NCBI GenBank assembly: GCA_963760715.1
Contig: CAVXDY010000005.1
Coordinates: 1 to 64,000, forward strand
Length of the DNA: 64,000 nucleotides
Direction: 5' to 3'
DNA from: CAVXDY01 sp963760715
Lineage (GTDB): Bacteria; Actinomycetota; Thermoleophilia; Miltoncostaeales; Miltoncostaeaceae
Position numbers and translations under genes: made by a program. Position 1 is the stretch's first letter; each line of letters begins with the position of its first letter. The notes beneath the pieces are model-generated. The model was not told the origin of the DNA and did not search any database. It saw only the letters and a list, made by a program, of their open reading frames with translations. Of this stretch, positions 46,699-54,654 are shown one piece after another.

Positions 46699-47696
46699 GG
46701 GGCCACGGGGGCGGGGGCGGGCTCCTCGGCGCCCTCGGCCTCCATGCGCCGGCCGGTCTTGGCCACGAACACGTCGTCCAGGCTGGGGAGCGCCAGCTCC
46801 AGCCCGGCCGCCTCGACGCCCGCCTCGTCCAGCGAGCGGACCACGCTGGTGAGGGCCGCGGCCCCTTCGGGCAGCCGCAGCGACAGATGCCCCTCGCGGG
46901 AGGGGAGCGGCTGCCCGTACCGCGCCAGCGCCCGCGTCGCGCGCTCCAGGTCCTCGGCCCGCGCGAGCGTCAGCTCCAGCCGGGGGTCGCCCACCTGCGC
47001 CTTGAGCTCGGCGGGGGTGCCCTCGGCCACGATCTTCCCGCCGTCGATGATCCCCACGCGCGCGGCGAGCTGGTCGGCCTCCTCCAGATACTGGGTGGTG
47101 AGGAAGACCGTGGTGCCGGACTCGCGGTTGAGGCGCCGCACCTCGGTCCACAGGGTCTGGCGGGAGATGGGGTCGAGCCCGGTGGTGGGCTCGTCCAGGA
47201 ACAGCACCTCCGGCTCGTGCACCAGTGCCAGCGCCAGGTCGAGGCGCCGCCGCATGCCGCCGGAGTAGGTCCCCACGCGCCGGTCGGCCGCGTCCACCAG
47301 GTCCACGCGCGCGAGCAGCTCCACCGCCCGCCGGCGGCCCCGGGGCCGCGGGAACCCGTGCAGGACCGCCTGGAGGTGGAGGAGCTCGCGCCCGGTCATG
47401 TAGGGGTCGATCGCCGCGTCCTGCAGGGCGACGCCGATGCTGCGGCGCACCGCGCCCGCGTCGCGCACCACGTCGTGGCCCGCCACCAGCGCGCGTCCCC
47501 CGGTGGGCCGCAGGAGGGTGCACAGCATCCGCACGCAGGTGCTCTTGCCGGCGCCGTTCGGCCCGAGGAAGCCGTACACCTCGCCCCGCGCCACGGCCAG
47601 GTCCACCCCGTCCACCGCCCGGATGTCCCCCTTGAAGAGCCGCTCGAGCCCCTCGGCCTCGACCGCGAGGCCGTTCGCTCCGGAGCCCTCGGGCAT
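46695..47696 (-). CDS. ABC exporter ATPase (DrrA-type)
   Basis: About 333 residues. GFLGPNGAGKSTCVRMLCTL (Walker A), TYSGGMRRRLDLALALVHEP (signature), LFLDEPTTGLDPISRQ (Walker B) and the DrrA-type C-terminal extension after VGIIDGGKIVAEGTPAELKA, ending SLDDVFVAKTGRRME. It powers the two coupled permeases, most likely exporting a hydrophobic drug, lipid or antibiotic. The ATG follows GGGGGAGGTGACCGG, a strong ribosome site. It is the first gene of the three-gene operon. Confidence 0.93.
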   Translation of the reverse strand: MPEGSGANGLAVEAEGLERLFKGDIRAVDGVDLAVARGEVYGFLGPNGAGKSTCVRMLCTLLRPTGGRALVAGHDVVRDAGAVRRSIGVALQDAAIDPYMTGRELLHLQAVLHGFPRPRGRRRAVELLARVDLVDAADRRVGTYSGGMRRRLDLALALVHEPEVLFLDEPTTGLDPISRQTLWTEVRRLNRESGTTVFLTTQYLEEADQLAARVGIIDGGKIVAEGTPAELKAQVGDPRLELTLARAEDLERATRALARYGQPLPSREGHLSLRLPEGAAALTSVVRSLDEAGVEAAGLELALPSLDDVFVAKTGRRMEAEGAEEPAPAPVAP

Positions 47697-47780
47697 CCGG
47701 TCACCTCCCCCGTCGCTGCAGCCCGCGGAGGCTAGCGCGCTCGTTTCCCGGCACGCCTGGGCCCGGGGCCGGGGGCTCGC

Positions 47781-47786
47781 TACCAT
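47781..47786 (+). promoter_or_regulatory. -10-like box before the TraR/DksA gene
   Basis: TACCAT, 6 nt before the ATG at 47793; near-leaderless. Confidence 0.5.
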
Positions 47787-47792
47787 CGTCCG

Positions 47793-48152
47793 ATGCCCAA
47801 GGAGAAGGCGCGTCTCGAGGATCACGCGGAGCGGCTGCTGCGCCTTCGCGAGGAGGTCGTGTCCGCGCTCGAGAAGCGCGACCTGGCCCGCGACGGCGAG
47901 GAGCGCGGCGACGCCCACCACCACCCCGCCGAGGCCGCGACCGACGCCGACCTCCGGGAGCGCGACCTGCGCGAGCAGCTGCGCTGGAAGGAGCGCGAGG
48001 CCCGCCTGCGTGCCGCCCTCGCCGCGATCGAGGAGGGGACCTACGGGATCTGCGTGGACTGCGGCGCCGAGATCCCGGAGGGACGGCTTCGCGCGCTGCC
48101 GGACGCCGTTCGCTGCGTCCCCTGCCAGAGGGTGTCGTCCCGGCTGAGGTGA
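47793..48152 (+). CDS. TraR/DksA-type zinc finger protein
   Basis: A 119-residue protein. An N-terminal coiled coil (ARLEDHAERLLRLREEVVSA, RDLREQLRWKEREARLRAAL, AIEEGTYGICVDCGAEIPE) leads into the CVDC-x17-CVPC zinc finger and a short tail. It resembles the DksA/TraR family that enters the RNA polymerase secondary channel, though short actinobacterial members are less studied. Its last ~110 nt overlap the convergent ctaA gene. Confidence 0.85.
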   Translation: MPKEKARLEDHAERLLRLREEVVSALEKRDLARDGEERGDAHHHPAEAATDADLRERDLREQLRWKEREARLRAALAAIEEGTYGICVDCGAEIPEGRLRALPDAVRCVPCQRVSSRLR

Positions 48153-49042
48153 TCGGGCCCGCGGGCCGGGCGGGCCACCCCGCGGCAGGCCCCCAGGATC
48201 ACGGCCCACACGAGGGCGGCGGTGGTCACGTGAATCACCACCACCTCCCACGGGAGCCCGTGGCGGTACTGGTACTCCCCGATCCCGATCTGCAGCGCCA
48301 CCAGGGGAAGGGCGAGCGCGGTCAGGCGGCCGGTGAGGCGCTCGACGCCGCCCTCCCGCCAGACCCACGCCACCAGCACGGCCGCGAGGATCGCGAAGAC
48401 GACCGCCATCCGCACGTGCACGCGCACGGCGAGCAGGAGGTCGCCCCAGCGGCGGATGACGTCGTCGTCCCCCGAGTGCGGGCCGGCGGCGGTGACCACG
48501 ACGCCCGTGGCCAGCACGCCCCCCGCGGCGACGGCCACCGCGACGGCCAGCGGGCCGCGGCGGGGGTCCCACGCACGCTCGCGGCCCCGGACCCAGTCGT
48601 GGGCGGACAGCGCGAGGAACGTGCCGCTCGCCAGCGCCGCCATGGACAGCAGGAAGTGGGAGCCCACGGCCAGCGGGTGGAGCCCCGAGAGGACCGTGAT
48701 CGCGCCCAGCGGGATCTGGCCGGCCGAGGTCAGCAGGATCGCGGCCGACCAGCGGCGCAGCCCGGGGGGTGCGCCGACGAGCCCGCGGGAGACGATCCAG
48801 GTCACGGCGGCGACGGCCACCACGAGCCCCGACAGGGCGCGGTTGCTGTACTCGATCATCGCGTGGCCGGCGACGGCGGGGACCACGCCCCCGTCGCACA
48901 GGGGCCAGTCGGGGCAGCCCAGGCCCGAGGCCGTCAGGCGCACGACCGCGCCGCTCGGAACGATCACCCACAGCATGGCCAGCGCCACCAGCGTGAGCCG
49001 GGCGAAGGCGGTGGGGGTGCGCAGGCGTCGCAGCGACCGCAT
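48041..49042 (-). CDS. ctaA: heme A synthase (COX15/CtaA)
   Basis: About 333 residues with seven to eight helices. GAVVRLTASGLGCPDWPLCD (conserved CxxxxxxC loop), GHAMIEYSNRALSGLVVAVA (heme-binding EYxxR/H region), LHPLAVGSHFLLSMAALASG and HVRMAVVFAILAAVLV carry the paired His ligands. It oxidises heme O to heme A for aa3-type oxidases. An ATG three codons upstream (49051) is possible, but a TACGAT box 7 nt before 49042 favours the inner ATG. About 110 nt at the 3' end overlap the convergent DksA-like gene, so the Ser/Arg-rich C-terminal tail may be poorly constrained. Confidence 0.9.
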   Translation of the reverse strand: MRSLRRLRTPTAFARLTLVALAMLWVIVPSGAVVRLTASGLGCPDWPLCDGGVVPAVAGHAMIEYSNRALSGLVVAVAAVTWIVSRGLVGAPPGLRRWSAAILLTSAGQIPLGAITVLSGLHPLAVGSHFLLSMAALASGTFLALSAHDWVRGRERAWDPRRGPLAVAVAVAAGGVLATGVVVTAAGPHSGDDDVIRRWGDLLLAVRVHVRMAVVFAILAAVLVAWVWREGGVERLTGRLTALALPLVALQIGIGEYQYRHGLPWEVVVIHVTTAALVWAVILGACRGVARPARGPDHLSRDDTLWQGTQRTASGSARSRPSGISAPQSTQIP

Positions 49043-49049
49043 CGCGGCC

Positions 49050-49055
49050 ATCGTA
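49050..49055 (-). promoter_or_regulatory. -10-like box before ctaA
   Basis: TACGAT, 7 nt before the inner ATG at 49042 and overlapping the alternative ATG at 49051; this decides the start. Confidence 0.45.
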
Positions 49056-49095
49056 GCCCCGCCGGCCCGGCCGGCGGCGGTGTCAGACTCCCCCG

Positions 49096-49656
49096 ATGCC
49101 GCGGCCCGACGACCCCGCCTCCGGCGGCGGCCCCGCGCCGGACCCCGACGCCTCCGGCCGCATCGGGCTGTTCGCCGGGCTCGCCGTCATCCTCGTGGCG
49201 ATCGGCGTCGCCGTGGCCTTCGCGCTGCCCGAGGGGACCGACTCCACCCGTGTCGTCACCGAGATCGTCCGGCTCCAGGAACTGGGGGAGGAGGCTCCGC
49301 CGGCCGCCCCGCCGGACGCCGGCGCCGAGGGGGTCACGTTCGGCCATCTCGCCACTGCCGCCGGATGGATGGCGGTGGGCTCGCGGGAGGACCGCGTCGA
49401 CGGGCGCGACGCGGCCACCGCCATCTGGGAGCGGGCCGGGCGCCGTGTGGGGCAGACGGTGCTGGCGGGGCCGCCCCTCGGCCCGCCGGACGGCGCCCGC
49501 CGCACGGGCCGCCGGGGCATCCTGCTCTACAGCGTGGACGTGGACGGGCGGACCGCGGTCACCTGGACCGAGGACGGCCGCACGGCCGTGATCTCGTCCC
49601 TCGGAGTGTCGCGCGCGGAGCTCTACGACCTGGCCGGGGGCCCGCCCCGGCGCTGA
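49096..49656 (+). CDS. membrane-anchored protein, unknown
   Basis: A 186-residue protein. A short Pro/Asp-rich cytoplasmic N-terminus precedes one transmembrane helix (IGLFAGLAVILVAIGVAVAF), a linker with EAPPAAPPDAGAEG, and an extracytoplasmic domain (HLATAAGWMAVGSREDRVDG, GILLYSVDVDGRTAVTWTED, AVISSLGVSRAELYDLAGG). The domain looks like a small alpha/beta module. No family is recognised. It is divergent from ctaA, so a role near respiration or heme handling is only positional speculation. Confidence 0.6.
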   Translation: MPRPDDPASGGGPAPDPDASGRIGLFAGLAVILVAIGVAVAFALPEGTDSTRVVTEIVRLQELGEEAPPAAPPDAGAEGVTFGHLATAAGWMAVGSREDRVDGRDAATAIWERAGRRVGQTVLAGPPLGPPDGARRTGRRGILLYSVDVDGRTAVTWTEDGRTAVISSLGVSRAELYDLAGGPPRR

Positions 49657-49739
49657 TCACCCGTTCGGGGGATCAAGTCGGGGCGGCGTCCTGCCGAAGG
49701 GAGTCACACCCCAGCTCACCCGCCTCCCCGGGAGCCACG

Positions 49740-49829
49740 ATGGTCGTCCGCAGCGCCACCCGCCTCGCCGTCGGCAGCTTCGTCCTCGTCTCCCTCCTGC
49801 TGGTCGTGGCACATACGTTGTTGAGCTAG
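49740..49829 (+). CDS. 29-residue transmembrane peptide
   Basis: The ATG at 49740 follows CCGGGAGCCACG. It encodes a basic start (MVVRSATR) and one hydrophobic helix (LAVGSFVLVSLLLVVAHTLL), then Ser and TAG. The ribosome site and tight fit in the gap upstream of the CopC-CopD gene suggest a real small membrane peptide. Confidence 0.45.
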   Translation: MVVRSATRLAVGSFVLVSLLLVVAHTLLS

Positions 49830-49858
49830 GCGCCGCGCCCTCGGGCGCGCCCGGCTGC

Positions 49859-49864
49859 TAGCGT
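49859..49864 (+). promoter_or_regulatory. -10-like box before the CopC-CopD gene
   Basis: TAGCGT, 7 nt before the GTG at 49872; near-leaderless. Confidence 0.45.
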
Positions 49865-49871
49865 CGCCGCC

Positions 49872-51233
49872 GTGCGCCCGCCACCGTGGCTCGCCCTCGG
49901 GCTCGTCGCGATCGCGGGCCTCGCCGCCCCCGCCGCCGCCCTCGCGCACGCGGACCCGGTGGCGGTCGAGAGGCGGCCCGACGCGGTGCGCCTGGTGCTC
50001 TCGGCGCCCGTGGAGACGGCGTTCCTGCGCCTCGAGGCCCGCACGGCCGGCGGACGGCTGGTGTCGGGACCCGCCCGCCGCGATCCCCGCGACGCGCGGG
50101 CCATCGTGGCGCCGCTGCGCGCTCCGGGCACCGCGCGCATCACCTGGCGCGTCCTCTCCCAGGACGGGCATCCCACCGGAGGATCGATCGCCGTCGGCGC
50201 GGCCGCGGGCGCGCCGGGCCCGTCTCCGGTGCGGGGCGGCGCCGGCCCGCTGCCCGTGCTCGCGCGGCTCCTGGTGCTGCTGGCCCCGATCGCCCTGCTG
50301 GGGCTCGTGGTTCTGTCCGCCGCGGTGGTCGCGCCCGCGGTCCTCGGCGGCGGGGTCTCCGCGCCGGCAGAGCGGCGCGAGGCCGCGGAGGCCTTCCGGG
50401 CCCGGGCCGGCGCCGCCCTCGAGGGGGCGTCGGCCGGGTGGTGGATCGCCTGGTGGTCGTTCGTGGCGGTGGGCGCCGCCGGCCTGATCCTGCTGCCGGT
50501 CGCCCTGCTGCGCGGTCTGCGGGCCGGCCCGGGAGAGCTCGGGACCCTGCTCGGCGACACGCGCGCCGGCGCCGCGTGGTGGGTTCAGCTTGCGGCGCTG
50601 GCGGCCGCGGTGATCGCCGCGCTGGCGATCCGGTCGCGCGGTCCATCGCCCCCGGCGGGCGCCGGCCGGGCCGTCGCGCTGGGGCTCCCGCCCGCCGTGG
50701 CGCTCATGGCCATCTCGTGGGCCGGTCATGCCTCGACCGGCGCCGACCGCACCGTGAACATCGTCATCGACGGGCTCCACGGCCTGGCCACGGCGGCGTG
50801 GCTCGGCGGCCTCGTGGGGCTGGCGGTCCTCGCCATCCCCGCCACGCGCGCCCTCGGGACCGGCGACCGCGTTCGCCTGGGGGCGGGGGTGGTCGTGCGG
50901 TTCTCGGCGCTGGCGCTCGTCGCGGTGGGGGTCCTGGTGGTCACCGGCGTCTACCGGGCCCTCGCCGAGCTCGGCTCGGCGGCCGACCTGGTGGACACGG
51001 GCTACGGCCGCGCCCTGCTGGTCAAGCTGGGGCTCTTCGCGGTCATGCTGTGCGCGGGGGCCTACAACCGGATGGTGGTCCATCCCCGCCTCGAGCGGGC
51101 GGCGCTCGGGCTCGCCGAGACCGATCGGGGGGCGAGCGCGGCCCTGCGGGTGAGCGTGCGCGCCGAGCTCGTGCTCGCGGCCGCGCTCATGGTGAGCGTG
51201 GCCGTGCTGGTCAGCCTCCCGCCGCCCGCCTGA
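49872..51233 (+). CDS. CopC-CopD fusion, copper transport protein
   Basis: A 453-residue protein. A signal peptide ends at ALA|HADP, leaving an N-terminal His as expected for the CopC copper site; the CopC beta-barrel ends with WRVLSQDGHPTGGSIAVG (conserved DGHP). CopD follows with about eight helices: LARLLVLLAPIALLGLVVLS, WWIAWWSFVAVGAAGLILLP, SWAGHASTG, DGLHGLATAAWLGGLVGLAV (conserved His) and VLVVTGVYRALAEL, KLGLFAVMLCAGAYNR. Fusions of this kind take up or deliver copper at the membrane. Copper is also needed by aa3 oxidase (CtaA nearby) and by the copper radical oxidase at 21.5 kb. Confidence 0.92.
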   Translation: MRPPPWLALGLVAIAGLAAPAAALAHADPVAVERRPDAVRLVLSAPVETAFLRLEARTAGGRLVSGPARRDPRDARAIVAPLRAPGTARITWRVLSQDGHPTGGSIAVGAAAGAPGPSPVRGGAGPLPVLARLLVLLAPIALLGLVVLSAAVVAPAVLGGGVSAPAERREAAEAFRARAGAALEGASAGWWIAWWSFVAVGAAGLILLPVALLRGLRAGPGELGTLLGDTRAGAAWWVQLAALAAAVIAALAIRSRGPSPPAGAGRAVALGLPPAVALMAISWAGHASTGADRTVNIVIDGLHGLATAAWLGGLVGLAVLAIPATRALGTGDRVRLGAGVVVRFSALALVAVGVLVVTGVYRALAELGSAADLVDTGYGRALLVKLGLFAVMLCAGAYNRMVVHPRLERAALGLAETDRGASAALRVSVRAELVLAAALMVSVAVLVSLPPPA

Positions 51234-51246
51234 GGGCGGGGCGGGC

Positions 51247-52800
51247 TCAGCCCGGGAGGGGCGCCACCTCGCGCGCCGAGTAGTGGCCGGCCCGGCGCGA
51301 GACCCCGTTGGCCACCACCCCGAGAGGCCGCACGCCGAGCAGCTCCAGGCGGTCGCGCAGGGCCTGCGACTCGTGGATCTGGGTGCGGCCCACCCGGCTC
51401 ACCACGAGGACCGCCCCCACCTCGCGCATCAGCGGCGCGGCGTCGCTCACCCCGAGGCCCGGCGCGCCGTCCACCACGACCATGTCGTAGCGGTCCTCGA
51501 GCCCCTCCAGGATGCGCGACATCCGTTTGCCCTCGAGCAGCGTCTGCGGGTTCGACGCGGCGGCGCCGGCGACGACGATGTCGAGGTGCGCTCCGCGCCC
51601 GGAGCCGCCGGCGGGATCGAGGGCGACCCGCCGGGTGGCCGACTCGAGGGTGGCCTCGGAGCGCAGCACGTCGGCCAGGCCCGGCGCGGCCGCCAGGGAC
51701 AGCCGCTCGGACAGGACCGGCCGGCGCAGGTCCCCCTCGATGAGGAGGGTCCGCGCGCCCGACTCCGCGTAGGCGCGCGCCAGGTTCAGCGCCACGGTCG
51801 TCTTGCCCTCCCCGCTCACGGCGCTGGTGATGAGGACCGAGCCGATCCTGCTCTCCACGTCCGGGTACGAGATGCTCGTGCGCAGGACCCGGAAGGCGTC
51901 CGTCTCGCCGGTGGCGAGGGGAGGGAGCGAGGGCTCTCCACCCGCCGTGCGGCCCGGCGTGGCGAGCGCCGCGGCCTTCGGGATCTGCCCCAGCAGCGGC
52001 AGGCCGTGCAGCGCGGCGGCCGCGTCGGCGTCGGGCACCCGGCGGTCGAGGCGCTGCGCCAGCAGCGCGAGGACCAGGGCGATGGCGAGCCCGACCAGGC
52101 CGCCGATGAGGGCGGCGCGCAGCGGCCGGGGCGACACCGGACCGGTCGCCTCGCGCGCGCGCTGCGCCACCTCGACGTTGGCCCGCTGAAGCGAGGCGGC
52201 CACCGCCAGCTCGTCGCGCTGGCGTCGCAGCCCCTGGCCCTCGGCGCCCGCCAGCCGGTCGGGCGGGAGGGCCGCCAGGCGCTGGTCCACGATGCTCGTC
52301 GCGGCTGCGGCGCGGGCGTCGTCGGCCTCGCGCCGGAACGCGCGGTACTGGTCGGCCCAGGCGTTGGCGATGCGCGCCGCGAGGGCGGAATCCGTCTCGC
52401 GCGCGGTGATGGTCACCAGCTCGGAGTCGCCCTTCGACGCGATGCGCACGGTGTCCAGGAACGCGTCGAGGGTCATGGGCGGCCGGACCGCGGTGTACAC
52501 CCGCAGCGCCACCTCGTCGGACGAGACGAGGTCGACGTTGGTGGCGGTCTCGCGAGAGGAGGCGGCGGCCGAGGAGCCGCCGGCCGCGTCGGCGGGGGCG
52601 CCGCCGGCCGTCTGGTCGTGCAGCAGCAGCTTCGCAGACGACTCGTACCGGTCCTGATGGCTGGCGCTCAGGCCATAGGCGGCGAGCAGGCCCACCAGCG
52701 GGAAGGCCACCAGGAACATCCAGCGCCGGCGGACGAGGCGCCGGGCGCGGGTGACCAGTGACCTGTGCGGCGTGACGCGATCCTGCCTCAGGGGTCTCAC
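51247..52800 (-). CDS. Wzz/BY-kinase-like polysaccharide protein
   Basis: A 517-residue protein. Two transmembrane helices (MFLVAFPLVGLLAAYGLSAS and LRAALIGGLVGLAIALVLAL) flank an external Wzz-like helical domain. The cytoplasmic ATPase has Walker A SAVSGEGKTTVALNLA, Walker A' RTLLIEGDLRRPVL and Walker B DMVVVDGAPGLG. It resembles fused bacterial tyrosine kinases that control capsule or exopolysaccharide chain length. The C-terminus carries only a single Tyr (HYSAREVAPLPG) instead of the usual Tyr cluster, so autophosphorylation may be reduced. No glycosyltransferase lies nearby. The GTG follows GAGGTGG. Confidence 0.87.
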   Translation of the reverse strand: MRPLRQDRVTPHRSLVTRARRLVRRRWMFLVAFPLVGLLAAYGLSASHQDRYESSAKLLLHDQTAGGAPADAAGGSSAAASSRETATNVDLVSSDEVALRVYTAVRPPMTLDAFLDTVRIASKGDSELVTITARETDSALAARIANAWADQYRAFRREADDARAAAATSIVDQRLAALPPDRLAGAEGQGLRRQRDELAVAASLQRANVEVAQRAREATGPVSPRPLRAALIGGLVGLAIALVLALLAQRLDRRVPDADAAAALHGLPLLGQIPKAAALATPGRTAGGEPSLPPLATGETDAFRVLRTSISYPDVESRIGSVLITSAVSGEGKTTVALNLARAYAESGARTLLIEGDLRRPVLSERLSLAAAPGLADVLRSEATLESATRRVALDPAGGSGRGAHLDIVVAGAAASNPQTLLEGKRMSRILEGLEDRYDMVVVDGAPGLGVSDAAPLMREVGAVLVVSRVGRTQIHESQALRDRLELLGVRPLGVVANGVSRRAGHYSAREVAPLPG

Positions 52801-52917
52801 CCACCTCGTCGTCGGAGCGGCCGGGGGACCGTTCCCCGAGTCACCCTAGGGGCGCCCCGGCGTGCGGTCGCCTAGGCGAAGGGCGAGTCTTGGGGCTCTC
52901 GGCCGAGGGGTTCCCGG

Positions 52918-52923
52918 TACGAT
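52918..52923 (+). promoter_or_regulatory. -10-like box before gatC
   Basis: TACGAT, 7 nt before the GTG at 52931; near-leaderless. Confidence 0.5.
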
Positions 52924-52930
52924 CCGGCGC

Positions 52931-53212
52931 GTGATCGACGACGCCACCGTCCGCCACGTCGCCCGCCTGGCGCGGCTGCACCTCGACGACGACGAGGAGC
53001 GGCGCATGCTGATCGAGCTCTCCGGGATCCTCGAGCACATCGACCGCATCCAGGCGCTGGCCCTCGACGACGTGCCCCCCACGACCCACGTCGTGGAGCA
53101 GCAGAACGTCCTGCGCGACGACTTGCCGCGTCCGAGCCTGCCGGTCGAGGAGGCGCTGCGCGAGGCCGCCGAGGTCGTCGAGGGCCGCTTCGCGGTCCCG
53201 AAGTTCGAGTGA
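52931..53212 (+). CDS. gatC: Asp/Glu-tRNA amidotransferase subunit C
   Basis: A 93-residue protein matching GatC: TVRHVARLARLHLDDDEERR, MLIELSGILEHIDRIQALAL, DDVPPTTHVVEQQNVLRDDL, VEEALREAAEVVEGRFAVPK. It wraps around and stabilises the GatA-GatB complex. The GTG at 52931 is preferred over longer in-frame starts because of the TACGAT box. Its TGA overlaps the GTG of gatA. Confidence 0.93.
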   Translation: MIDDATVRHVARLARLHLDDDEERRMLIELSGILEHIDRIQALALDDVPPTTHVVEQQNVLRDDLPRPSLPVEEALREAAEVVEGRFAVPKFE

Positions 53213-54654
53213 GCCCGGCGCTTCACGAGCTCACCGCGGAGGAGGGCGCACGGGCGCTGCACGCCGGCCGGGTCAGCTCGCTCGAGCTGGTCGACGCCGC
53301 CCTTGCGCGCGTGGAGGACGACCGCTGGGGATCGTTCCTCGCCGTGGACGCCGAGGGCGCGCGATCGCGCGCCCGCGAGATCGACGCGATGCCGGAGCGG
53401 CCGCCCCTCGGGGGCCTCCCGATCGCCATCAAGGACGCCCTCTCCACGCGCGACCTCACCACGACGGCCGCGTCCCGGATCCTGGAGGGCTTCCGGCCGG
53501 TCTACACGGCCACGTGCGTCGAGCGGCTCGAGCGCGCCGGGGCCGTGGTGGTCGGGAAGACCAACATGGACGAGTTCGCCATGGGGTCGAGCACGGAGAA
53601 CTCCGCCTATCAGGTGACCCGCAACCCCTGGGGCACCGATCGCGTGCCCGGGGGCTCGAGCGGCGGCTCGGCGGCCGCGGTGGCGGCCTTCCAGGCGCCC
53701 TTCGCCCTGGGCAGCGACACCGGCGGATCGATCCGCCAGCCGGCCGCCCTCTGCGGCATCGTCGGCCTGAAGCCGACCTACGGCGCGGTCTCGCGGTACG
53801 GCCTCATCGCCTTCGCGTCATCGCTCGACCAGGTCGGCCCGCTCGCGCGCACGGTGCGCGACGCCGCGCTGCTGCTGTCCCACCTGGTCGGCCACGACCC
53901 CCTGGACTCGACCTCCCTGGAATGGCCCGAGCCCATCGCGATCCCCGAGGCCACGGACCTGCGCGGGCTCCGCGTGGGCGTTGTGGACGAGTTGATGGGG
54001 GAGGGGGTCGAGCCCGGAGTGCGCGACGCGGTGGAGCGCGCGCTGGTTCTGGCGGAGGAGCTGGGCGCCTCGGTCGAGCGGGTGAGCCTGCCGACCAGTG
54101 ATCACGGCATCGCCACCTACTACCTGATCGCCCCGGCCGAGTGCTCGTCCAACCTCGCGCGCTTCGACGGCATCCGCTACGGCCCCCGCTTCGAGGGCGC
54201 CGCCGACGTGCTGGAGCAGTACGAGGGCACGCGCGGCGACCTGTTCGGCCCGGAGGTCAAGCGGCGCATCATGCTCGGCACCTTCGCGCTCGCCTCCGGC
54301 TACTACGACGCCTACTACCTGCGCGCGCAGAAGGTGCGGACCCTCATCCGGCGCGACTTCGCGGCCGCCTTCGAGCGGGTGGACCTGCTGCTGTCGCCGA
54401 CCTCGCCCACGGTGGCCTTCCGGCTGGGCGAGCGTGTGGCCGATCCGCTGGCGATGTACCTCTCGGACATCTGCACCATCCCCGTGAGCCTCGCCGGCCT
54501 GCCCTCGGTCTCCATCCCCTGCGGCCTCTCCGACGGGCTGCCGGTGGGACTCCAGATCGCGGCGCCGGCCTTCGCCGAGAACCGGCTGCTGGCGGCCGCC
54601 CACGCCCTGGAGCAGGCGATCGGCTTCGACGCCCGCCCCCCGGGGGTCCTGTGA
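53209..54654 (+). CDS. gatA: Asp/Glu-tRNA amidotransferase subunit A
   Basis: A 481-residue amidase-signature enzyme. Catalytic Lys in LPIAIKDALSTRDLTTTAAS and Ser-cisSer-Lys residues in PGGSSGGSAAAVAAFQAPFA and GSDTGGSIRQPAALCGIVGL are intact. It releases ammonia from glutamine for transamidation of misacylated Glu-tRNA(Gln) or Asp-tRNA(Asn). The GTG overlaps gatC (GTGA) and its TGA overlaps gatB. Length and motifs are standard. Confidence 0.96.
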   Translation: MSPALHELTAEEGARALHAGRVSSLELVDAALARVEDDRWGSFLAVDAEGARSRAREIDAMPERPPLGGLPIAIKDALSTRDLTTTAASRILEGFRPVYTATCVERLERAGAVVVGKTNMDEFAMGSSTENSAYQVTRNPWGTDRVPGGSSGGSAAAVAAFQAPFALGSDTGGSIRQPAALCGIVGLKPTYGAVSRYGLIAFASSLDQVGPLARTVRDAALLLSHLVGHDPLDSTSLEWPEPIAIPEATDLRGLRVGVVDELMGEGVEPGVRDAVERALVLAEELGASVERVSLPTSDHGIATYYLIAPAECSSNLARFDGIRYGPRFEGAADVLEQYEGTRGDLFGPEVKRRIMLGTFALASGYYDAYYLRAQKVRTLIRRDFAAAFERVDLLLSPTSPTVAFRLGERVADPLAMYLSDICTIPVSLAGLPSVSIPCGLSDGLPVGLQIAAPAFAENRLLAAAHALEQAIGFDARPPGVL

